Part shown: positions 53,430-61,400 of the stretch, piece by piece
How the letters are laid out: the number at the start of each line of letters is the position of its first letter
Position numbering within the stretch: position 1 is the stretch's first letter
NCBI RefSeq assembly: GCF_003591515.1
Contig: NZ_QZCG01000003.1
Coordinates: 269,099-333,098, forward strand
DNA from: Paracoccus onubensis
Lineage (GTDB): Bacteria; Pseudomonadota; Alphaproteobacteria; Rhodobacterales; Rhodobacteraceae
DNA: 64,000 bases
Direction: 5' to 3'
Made by a program: the position numbers and the translations under genes
Notes under the pieces: generated by a model
Database searches by the model: none
What the model saw: only the letters and a program-made list of their open reading frames with translations
Told to the model about the DNA's origin: nothing

Positions 53430-54305
53430 TCACGGCGTGATAAATTCCACTCCGGGAATCACGGTAATTTCCGCGACGTCCTGATAATAGTTTTCCGTTA
53501 TCCGATCGATCAGATCCTGCGTCCAGCCAGGCATATCGATTTCTTGTTCAAGCGCGCCGGTCTTCGCGTGATCCCGCAGGAAGCGGGCACATATTTCCCG
53601 GCGCCCGGCGACGGATAGCCGATCCTGGGTGCCCAATGTCTCGCGCAGGTTCTGGAATGCCTGCGCGTCCAGCAATTCCTTCATGTAAAGCATCGTCGCT
53701 TTCATCGGTACGTCAGGATCGACATCGCCGATCAGGCGAGTGATCTCCGGCCAGATAAGCGGCGCATCTTCGTGACACCAAAGCACGACGCGCCGTCCCT
53801 GAACCGCCTGCACCAACTGCCTTGCCGGTTCCCGCCAGCGAAGCGCTTCGGGCTGATGACCCTGCATGAATTTTGCATAATCGCCTCCCCAGAACTGAGG
53901 CAGCATATCCGCAAGCAGCGTCGCGGGATTCCGGATGGCCGCGAAAATTTCGACGTCTTGATTTGGGAACAGATTCACGAGCGATGCTGCGCGGGTGCCA
54001 AGTTGCCAGTAGAATCCCGGTTGCCCGACGATTCGTCCAACCGCTCCAAGAAAACTGGTGCTGGAGAAGATCGCCCGTTGCGGGTCCTCGGTCACGAGCA
54101 GGCTGTCCAGAAGCAACGCCTCTATCTCATTCGTCGCGGTTCCGCCCTGAAGTTGCATCAATGTCTGATCGAGAAATTCGCTATGCCGTTCGGGAGGGAC
54201 GATTTCCGTACCCTGCCGCAACAGTTCATCATTGTTTTCCCTTAGTGTTTTAAGCAGTCTGTCGCCATCCGTACCATGTACACCAATATGAAATGCCAAC
54301 TTCAT
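53430..54305 (-). CDS. Hypothetical protein, sulfotransferase-like start
   Basis: 291 aa. The first strand and loop (KLAFHIGVHGTDGDRLLKTLREN) look like the beginning of sulfotransferase-type P-loop proteins (compare HIGxxKTGT), but the Lys-Thr-Gly core is replaced by HGTDGD, so PAPS binding is doubtful. Later blocks (VEIFAAIRNPATLLADMLPQFWGG, RVVLWCHEDAPLIWPEITRLIG) fit the same fold. Function unknown; probably typical of Rhodobacteraceae. It is divergent from the ABC permease gene. Confidence 0.65.
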   Translation of the reverse strand: MKLAFHIGVHGTDGDRLLKTLRENNDELLRQGTEIVPPERHSEFLDQTLMQLQGGTATNEIEALLLDSLLVTEDPQRAIFSSTSFLGAVGRIVGQPGFYWQLGTRAASLVNLFPNQDVEIFAAIRNPATLLADMLPQFWGGDYAKFMQGHQPEALRWREPARQLVQAVQGRRVVLWCHEDAPLIWPEITRLIGDVDPDVPMKATMLYMKELLDAQAFQNLRETLGTQDRLSVAGRREICARFLRDHAKTGALEQEIDMPGWTQDLIDRITENYYQDVAEITVIPGVEFITP

Positions 54306-54423
54306 TCGTCTTACTCTCCCGAACAGGCTTGCCCCGCCATTTCACTGGCGGTGAAATGCGGATCGACAGGCACAGTAACCGGCAATCGTGGACAGTGAAA
54401 CCGCTTTGCTCTATCGGCGCGTC

Positions 54424-56136
54424 ATGAGCGCTTCTGATACGCCCAAGCGGCGCCGCCATGCCGATCATGACACCCTTCGCCGGAATGATGGGCAATGGTG
54501 GTCGATGGCGGCGTTGCTGATCGCCTGTCTGGTGCTGATGCCGGTGGCGGCAGTGGTCTGGATGGCCCTGAAGCCGACGGAAAATATCTGGCCGCATCTC
54601 ATGAATTCCGTGCTGCCGCGATATCTGTCGAATACGGTCATTCTGGCTTTGGGGACCGGTTCTCTGTCGGCGGTCATGGGGGCGGGAACAGCCTGGCTGA
54701 TCAGCATTTATGACTTTCCGGGCAGGGAATGGCTGCAATGGCTTTTGCTCATTCCCCTTGCCGTGCCTGCCTATATCGGCGCTTATGCATTGGCGGATTT
54801 CCTTGACTATTCGGGTCCGGTCCAGACCGCATTGCGCGGATGGTTCGGCTGGTCGAATGCGCGGGATTACTGGTTTCCCCGGGTCAGGTCGATCGAGGCG
54901 GCAATTCTCGTGCTGTCGGCAGCGCTTTATCCCTATGTCTATCTTTTGACCCGGGCTGCCCTGCATGAGCAATCCGGCAGTGCCTATGAGGTCGCACGAG
55001 CTCTTGGCGCGGGGCCGTGGGGGCTGTTCCGCCGCGTCGGCCTGCCACTGGCGCGTCCCGCCATCGTTGCGGGCTCTGCCATCGCCATGATGGAGACGGT
55101 CGCGGATTATGGGGTGGTCAGTTATTTTGGTGTACAGACCCTGAATACCGGTATCTTCACCACCTGGCTCGAACGGCGGAACGCCGGTGGCGCTGCCCAG
55201 ATCGCCTGCGTCATCCTTCTGGTGGTGGTGATCCTTGCCTTGTGGGAGCGCGCCGCCCGGCGCAAGGCCCGATATCACCAAAGCCCGCGCCAGCCCCGCC
55301 CGGTCACCCGGCAAAACCTGAAAGGGGTTGCGGCGATCACGGCGACAATCCTTTGTGCGATTCCGGTTGGACTGGGTTTTGTGCTGCCGGTCGGCGTGAT
55401 TCTGAAATACGCTCTGGCCTATCCCGAAGGGTGGATCACGCCCGGGCTGGGATTGGCCGTGTGGCATACGATCAGCCTTGGCGGAATTGCGACCCTTCTG
55501 ACGGTAGGATTTGCCCTTGTCATGGTCTATGGGGTCCGGTTGTCCGGACGCAGCCTGCCGCGCCTGCTTCTGCCCGTCACGATGATCGGCTATGCCGCGC
55601 CGGGCGCAGTGCTGGCGGTCGGTATTCTCATTCCCCTTGCCGCATTGGATCACCGGGTGGCCGATTTCGTGGAAGGCCTGACCGGGACCGATCCCGGCCT
55701 GATCCTGACGGGCAGCGGAGCCGCGATCGTCTTCGCCTATATGGTACGCTTCTTCGCCATAGGGCAGGGCGCGGTGGACGCGGCATTTACCCGTATCTCC
55801 CCTTCGCTGCCCATGGCGGCCCGTTCGTTGGGACGCAACAACCGGGCAGTGCTGAAGGATATATTCGTGCCGCTGATGCGCGGCTCGGTCGGATCCGCGA
55901 TGCTTCTGGTTTTCGTGGATTGCTGCAAGGAATTGCCAGCGACATTGCTGCTGCGCCCATTCAATTACGAAACCCTCGCGACACGGGTTCACGAGAAGGC
56001 CAGTCTCGAAGATCTGGGTAACGCCGCGCCGGCGGCCTTGCTGGTCATGTGCGTGGGTTTGCTGGCGGTGTTTTTACTGGCACGCGCCAACCCCGGCTTG
56101 CGTATTGCCGACTCTCACGCTATTCGGGGCGCCTAG
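54424..56136 (+). CDS. Iron(III)-type ABC transporter permease (FbpB/ThiP family)
   Basis: 570 aa, a fused permease with two sets of about six membrane segments. Each half has the ABC permease loop: EVARALGAGPWGLFRRVGLPLARPAIVAG and AARSLGRNNRAVLKDIFVPLMRGSVGSA. Relatives move ferric iron (Fbp/Afu) or thiamine. No binding-protein or ATPase gene is adjacent. The ATG at 54424 is used; GTG at 54388 is a possible earlier start; neither has a strong ribosome site. The 3' end is 18 bases before tRNA-Thr. Confidence 0.88.
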   Translation: MSASDTPKRRRHADHDTLRRNDGQWWSMAALLIACLVLMPVAAVVWMALKPTENIWPHLMNSVLPRYLSNTVILALGTGSLSAVMGAGTAWLISIYDFPGREWLQWLLLIPLAVPAYIGAYALADFLDYSGPVQTALRGWFGWSNARDYWFPRVRSIEAAILVLSAALYPYVYLLTRAALHEQSGSAYEVARALGAGPWGLFRRVGLPLARPAIVAGSAIAMMETVADYGVVSYFGVQTLNTGIFTTWLERRNAGGAAQIACVILLVVVILALWERAARRKARYHQSPRQPRPVTRQNLKGVAAITATILCAIPVGLGFVLPVGVILKYALAYPEGWITPGLGLAVWHTISLGGIATLLTVGFALVMVYGVRLSGRSLPRLLLPVTMIGYAAPGAVLAVGILIPLAALDHRVADFVEGLTGTDPGLILTGSGAAIVFAYMVRFFAIGQGAVDAAFTRISPSLPMAARSLGRNNRAVLKDIFVPLMRGSVGSAMLLVFVDCCKELPATLLLRPFNYETLATRVHEKASLEDLGNAAPAALLVMCVGLLAVFLLARANPGLRIADSHAIRGA

Positions 56137-56154
56137 GCGGAATCTGCCCGCCAT

Positions 56155-56230
56155 GCCGGTTTAGCTCAGCAGGTAGAGCAGCTGATTTGTAATCAGAAGG
56201 TCGCGGGTTCGATTCCTGCAACCGGCACCA
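56155..56230 (+). tRNA. tRNA-Thr (anticodon TGT)
   Basis: The acceptor GCCGGTT pairs with AACCGGC. D-arm AGCTCAGCAGGTAGAGCA, anticodon loop TTTGTAA within GCTGATTTGTAATCAGA giving TGT, T-arm CGGGTTCGATTCCTG, and CCA encoded. 76 bases. tRNA 3' ends are common integration sites, and an NRPS cluster begins shortly after. Confidence 0.95.
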
Positions 56231-56542
56231 GAAAAATAAAATAAAAACAGATTATTATGCTTTCCTGCGGTCTCATCTGTTCAGTTGACAAAATAGCTTG
56301 CGGAATCAAATCGGAATCAATCCAGAGGAAAGCGTAGCGCAAAATCGGCGGATGTCACAAAAACGTGATGGTAGAGGAGAGCAATCCGTAGCTCGCCGGG
56401 TTCGTAAGCGTTGCATCTGGCCCCTACTGCCAACTCTATCCACCGGGGCGTCAGGAACTTATATTGGCGCTGTGCGCCAATATAATGCGCTCTTGCCTTC
56501 ACATCCTCAAGGTTCTGGTCATTGGTGATTTCAGGTCAGATT
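56231..56542. other. Intergenic region between tRNA-Thr and the NRPS cluster
   Basis: About 310 bases, AT-richer than the surroundings at its left end (56231-56320). No gene was recognised. It contains a perfect long hairpin at 56459-56485. No integrase remnant or duplicated tRNA end was visible within the window. Confidence 0.5.
56459..56485. terminator. Perfect 12-base hairpin downstream of the thioesterase gene
   Basis: TTATATTGGCGC (56459-56470) and GCGCCAATATAA (56474-56485) are exact complements with a TGT loop. It is about 60 bases beyond the thioesterase stop. It could terminate the leftward transcript or be a symmetric protein-binding site. Confidence 0.5.
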
Positions 56543-57322
56543 TCAGCGAAAATCAACAGCGTCTGTATTGGTCGGGTGCGGACTGCGCCTGAGGAGTTGC
56601 GAAAAGTTCTGTCGATCAGGCCTGCCGGAGTTCAGCCCCGACAACGCGCATTTGATATGCATCACCTGTGCGGGAAGCGCATCGCGGAAATAGAAATGGC
56701 CGCCCGGAAGCAGACCCAGACCTGGCAGATGGGTGAAATGTTGCGACCAGGCTGAAAGAGCCTCGGGAGGGATATCGGGATCCTCGGTGCCGCCAAGGCA
56801 GAGAGCGGGGATGTCCAGTGGCGGCTCGCTGGTCAGGCGGTAGGTCTCGCAGGCCATGAAGTCGCGCCGCAGCACGGGACGGAAAAGGTCCATCAACTCC
56901 GCGTTCTGCATCACCTCGCCCGGGGTGCCGGCATAGGTCGCAAGCCGTGCGTCAAAATCGGCGTCGGGCAGCTTGTGCAGGTCATCGTGCCCGGACGGCA
57001 GATGCGGTGCGCGATGCGCCGACAGGATCAGCAGCCGGGGCGTCCGCGCGCGCATGCGCCGCAGGTGACGGGCGGTCTCGAAGGCGACGAGCGCGCCCAT
57101 CGAATGGCCGAAAATGGCGAAGGGACCGGGATGTCGGGCCAGTCGCATTGCCTGCCGTATGGCCATGTCCTGGATCGTCAGGGCCTCGGGCGGGTCTATA
57201 TAGGGCCGGCTGGTACAGGGCGTATCGCAAGGGATGGCATCGCAGCAGCCGGACAGGGCTTCGGGCCAGCCGTGAAAGGAACGCGACGAACCGCCGGCAT
57301 AGGGGAACAGGAACAGTTGCAT
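56543..57322 (-). CDS. Type II thioesterase of the NRPS cluster
   Basis: 259 aa alpha/beta hydrolase. LFLFPYAGGSSRSFHGWPEAL at the start, FAIFGHSMGALVAFETARHLRR with the nucleophilic Ser, the Asp in GGTEDPDIPPEAL and the His in LLPGGHFYF complete the triad. Such enzymes remove wrong acyl groups from carrier domains. The ATG at 57322 has GGAGAT seven bases upstream. The frame stays open further upstream, but that part is the antisense of the phosphopantetheinyl transferase gene. Confidence 0.92.
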   Translation of the reverse strand: MQLFLFPYAGGSSRSFHGWPEALSGCCDAIPCDTPCTSRPYIDPPEALTIQDMAIRQAMRLARHPGPFAIFGHSMGALVAFETARHLRRMRARTPRLLILSAHRAPHLPSGHDDLHKLPDADFDARLATYAGTPGEVMQNAELMDLFRPVLRRDFMACETYRLTSEPPLDIPALCLGGTEDPDIPPEALSAWSQHFTHLPGLGLLPGGHFYFRDALPAQVMHIKCALSGLNSGRPDRQNFSQLLRRSPHPTNTDAVDFR

Positions 57323-58076
57323 GTCATATCTCCGATTTGCAATGGTGCGGGGGATGGTGTCGGCCATTCCGGCAGTGATGAAGAAAGGCGAGGGTTTGCC
57401 CCGGACACAGACGGATCTGCTGGCGCATGCAGTGCGCGAACTGCCGTTGCCATCGGGCGGTGCACTGGTTTTCGCGCCGGTCGGCGACGCCGCCGGGGTC
57501 GATTTGCCCGAAACGATCCGCCGTTGCGCTCCGCGCAGGCAGGCGACCTTCGCGGCGGGGCGGATGGCGGCGTTGGAGGCGCTGCGCAAGGCCGGATGCC
57601 AGGATGTCACCGTGCCGGGCATCGGTGGCGACGGGCTGCCGGACTGGCCACCGGGCTGGCTGGGCAGTATCAGCCACAGCGATGATGCGGCGGCCGCCCT
57701 TGTTGCGCCCGACGGCTGCGCACGGCTGCTGGGGCTGGATCTCGAACGCATCGTGACCGCCGAGACCGCGATGCAGATTGCCTCCGAGATCATGCCTGAA
57801 CAGCCAACCGGACGATCCGGCTTGCCGCTGGAGCACGAGGTCACGCGGGCCTTTTCCGCCAAGGAGGCCCTCTACAAGGCGCTGTATCCCCTGACGCGCC
57901 AGTTTCGGGATTTTTCCGCAGCACATATCTGTTGGCAAAAGGACGCGCCGGGCGCCCCGGTCCGGGTCATGCTGACGCTGACCGAGGACTGGGGCGCCGG
58001 CTGCGTTGCCGGAACCGTGTTCGAGGCGATCCAGAGGACCGCCGCCGGACATGTGGCGACGATCCTCTGGCGCTGA
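57321..58076 (+). CDS. 4'-phosphopantetheinyl transferase (EntD type)
   Basis: 251 aa. Activates carrier domains by adding the phosphopantetheine arm from CoA. GWLGSISHSDDAAAALVA, LLGLDLERI (metal-binding Asp-x-Glu) and FSAKEALYKALYPLTRQFRDF (KEALYK) are diagnostic. ATG 57321 has AGGA eight bases upstream; ATG 57354 is also possible. It is the only gene of the cluster on the plus strand, and its start overlaps that of the thioesterase gene on the other strand. Confidence 0.92.
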   Translation: MSYLRFAMVRGMVSAIPAVMKKGEGLPRTQTDLLAHAVRELPLPSGGALVFAPVGDAAGVDLPETIRRCAPRRQATFAAGRMAALEALRKAGCQDVTVPGIGGDGLPDWPPGWLGSISHSDDAAAALVAPDGCARLLGLDLERIVTAETAMQIASEIMPEQPTGRSGLPLEHEVTRAFSAKEALYKALYPLTRQFRDFSAAHICWQKDAPGAPVRVMLTLTEDWGAGCVAGTVFEAIQRTAAGHVATILWR

Positions 58077-58111
58077 GCCGTCATGTGCGGCCCCGCGCCC
58101 CGACAGCGGGT

Positions 58112-58330
58112 TCAGGCGGCCTCCTCGGTCTCTGCCGCGACAAGGCTTGCGGGGCGCATGTCGGTCCAGTTGGCCTCGACATAACTGATGCAGGCCGGTC
58201 GCTTGTCCGGGCCGAAGACAGTGCGCCAGCCTTCGGGCACAGCGGCGAATTCGGGCCAGAGCGAGTGCTGGTTTTCGTCGTTCACCAGCACGAGGAAGAT
58301 TCCGTCCTGATCGTCGAAGGGATTGCTCAT
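58112..58330 (-). CDS. MbtH-like protein
   Basis: 72 aa. [38 protein letters not shown] and the following NWTDMRP are the MbtH signature (the conserved Trp residues and SLWP). These small proteins bind and support adenylation domains. GGAGAAC precedes the ATG. It is 100 bases downstream of the synthetase gene and on the same strand. Confidence 0.95.
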   Translation of the reverse strand: MSNPFDDQDGIFLVLVNDENQHSLWPEFAAVPEGWRTVFGPDKRPACISYVEANWTDMRPASLVAAETEEAA

Positions 58331-58389
58331 GATGTTCTCCTCATGCGATTGAGATATGCACCGACCCGTGCGTCGGCGCGTAATGCGCG

Positions 58390-58404
58390 ATCCGGTAACC
58401 GGAT
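58390..58404. promoter_or_regulatory. 15-base palindrome between synthetase and mbtH-like genes
   Basis: ATCCGGT (58390-58396) and ACCGGAT (58398-58404) are exact complements around one A. It lies in the 100-base gap ahead of the MbtH-like gene and may be an operator or a processing hairpin. Confidence 0.3.
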
Positions 58405-58430
58405 TGCGGTGCGGGATGTGGCGCTTCCGC

Positions 58431-61400
58431 TCACAGCCCGTACTCCGTGGACAGCAGTCGGCCGATCACGGCCAGGTGCTGCGGATGTCCCATTTCGTCG
58501 TGACGGCAGGCGACCGGATGACGGGCAAGCCCGGACGCGTGGCGGGCGAACAGCTCCGATCCGCTGCCATCGGGTTCCTGTTTGTCTCCGACGGCATCGA
58601 AATAGATCAGCCTGCCGTCGAAATGGCCCGCGGGGCGGTAATGGCCCAGCCGGGCGACATCGGCGCGGCTGGCCTGCACGAAGCGTTCCAGCATCGCGGC
58701 ATCCAGACCGCCAAGGATCGTGCCGTGCAGCGCCTCGGCCGCCGCTTCGTAATCGGGCGATAGACCGTCGAAATCCGCTGTCAGGCGGCCTGTCACAGCC
58801 AGCAGATCGGCCAGCACCTGTCCCGGACTCTTGTCGTTCGCGGCAGGATCGAAGCCCGGCAACCCGGCCAGAAGGAAGGCATCCATCAACGCCAGCGTGG
58901 TCACCTTGCGACCGCGAGCCTGCGCCTGCAGCGCAATTTCGAATGCCAGCGCACCGCCATAGGACCAGCCCAGCAGATGCAACTGCCCGACCGGGAGAAT
59001 GGTCTCGATCCGGTCAAGATACTCGGCGGCGGCCTCCTCCATCGTGGCGGGGTTGCCGGTGCTGCAGAATTCCGGCCCCTGCAAGGCATGGATCGTGCGG
59101 CCACGGCCCAGTTGCGCTGGCAGATTGCGATACCACCAGCCGATCCCGCCAGCGGGATGCAGACAGAACAGCGGTTCGGGCGCGGGGCCGGCATAGGGAC
59201 CCACCGGCGGGAAGTTCAAGACCGGATCGTCGCTGAAGCGATCTTCGCTTTCACTCAGCCGTTGTTCCAGCTGCTGGACGGTCGGAGCCTCGAAGATGGT
59301 ACGAACGCTGACCGTGCGACCGGTGACCATACGCAGCCGCGCCGCCAGCCGCGCCGCCAGTAACGAATGACCGCCCAGCTCGAAGAAATCGTCGTCGATG
59401 CCGGTTTCCGGCAAGCACAGGACCTCGGCCATGGCAGCGCAAAGTCGTGCCTGCAGATCGGTCTGTGCAGGTCGCGAGGGCTGGATTTCGGGGCGGGGCA
59501 GGGCCGAGCGATCCACTTTGCCATTGGGCAGCAGCGGCAGGCTGTCGATCACCATCACCGCCAAGGGCACCATGTTGCGGGGAAGATGCTGGGCCAGTGT
59601 CTGCCGTAATCCGCGCGGGTCGGGTCTGGCTCCCTCGGTTGCGACCACATAGGCGATCAGGTCGCTGCCGCCCCGCGGGGACGGGACCGCCGCCGCGATG
59701 GCTTGCCGGATGTCCGGCTGTTTCATCAACAGGGCCACGATTTCATCGACCTCTATGCGGAAGCCGCGGATCTTGATCTGCTGGTCGGCACGCCCCAGGT
59801 AATCCAGTTCGCCATCGGGTTGCCGTCGTACCAGATCGCCGGTGCGATACATCCGCTGGCCGCTGCCAGAGGGGCAGGCGACGAAACGGGCAGCGGTCAG
59901 GTCAGGCCGGTTCAGATAGCCCTGTGCGACACCATGGCCCGAAACGTAAAGCTCGCCTGCGACACCTGTCGCGACCGGACGCAGGAAGCTGTCCAGAATG
60001 GCCGTGCCCACACCCTCCAGAACTTTTCCGATCGGAACGCCGTTTGCGGCCTCCTGATCGCGGCGGGCTTCGCCCGCGCTCGCGTCCCACATCTCGGATG
60101 TGCCATAGATGTTCAGCAGTTTTGCGCGCGGCAGCGTCTTGCGGAACGTCACCGCCAGTTCCCCGGGCAAGGCTTCGCCGCTGGAGGCGCAGAGACAAAG
60201 ACTTGCCAGCCTTTGTGCGGCATCGGGCAGATTCAGCAGTGCGCGCAGCAGCGACGGCACCAGCACGATCCGGGTAACGCCGCGCGTTTCGATTATTGAG
60301 GCAATGCTGTCCACATCCCCTTGATCGTCATGCGGAACGATCTCGACACGGTCGCCATGCAGCAGCGGCATGAACAACTCGTAGATCGCGTCGATGAAGT
60401 TCAGTGTGGTCTTGTGGATATAGACCCGCGCGCCCGCGTCATCGGCCGCTTCCGGCAGCGGGCAGGTCAGCCTTTCGGCGACGGTGCCATGGGTGCCGAC
60501 GACGCCCTTGGGCGCGCCGGTCGAGCCGGAGGTGTAAAGGATGAATGCCGGGCTTTCCGCGAACAATTTGCGCCGGGGGATCGGCGTGTCGCTATCGGTG
60601 CCGACCAGATGCAACTCTTGTAACATCATTGCGTTCCAGTCGCCCGCGGGCAGGATCTGGCGCGTCCGGGGGTCAGTCACGATCAGCCGGGGCCGGGCAT
60701 CGGCCAGCATGTGTTTCAGCCGGGCGGAAGGATAGGTGGGGTCCAGCGGCAGATAGGCTGCGCCGGCCTTCCACACGGCCAGTATCGCGACGGCGATTTC
60801 GGGGCCGCGCGGCAGCGAGATGCCGACGATATCGCCTGCCTGCACTCCCGACTGCGTCAGATGCCGGGCCAGCCGGTCGCTCTCGGTGTCAAGGCGGGAA
60901 TAGCTCATCTGCCCGTCTTCCCAGCCAAGCGCGACTGCATCGGGGCTGCGTGCCACCTGTTCCGCGAACAGGTCCGTGATCATGCGCGGATCGCTGCGCC
61001 CCCGGCCCGGCGCATTCTGCAACTCGGTCTCCAGACTGATATCCGCGCAGGACAGTTCGGGCCGCTCGGTCAGCAATATCAATGCGCGGGCAAACAATGC
61101 CTGAACTCTCCCGGCATAATCCTCGCTGAACAGATCGGCGCGATAGCTCAGTGTCAGCTTTGCGGCCTCGCCCGGTCGGGACGGCGGTACGATCATCATG
61201 CCCAGCGGATAATGCGTCACTGCCGCACCGTGACTGCCTGCGGCGCTGATGCGCAAAGCGTCCTGCGGCGCTTCATCCGGCGTGCCGGAAACCCGGACCG
61301 GATAGTTTTCATAAACCAGGAGCGTGTCGAACAGTTCGCCCATCCGCATGTCCTGCGTCAGGCGCGGCAGGGCGATATGATGATGGCTGCCCAGCGCGGT

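Noticed and set aside
54250..55992. 580-codon open frame antisense to the ABC permease
   Set aside because: The product is His/Arg/Gln-rich low-quality sequence, while the opposite frame encodes a clear membrane transporter.
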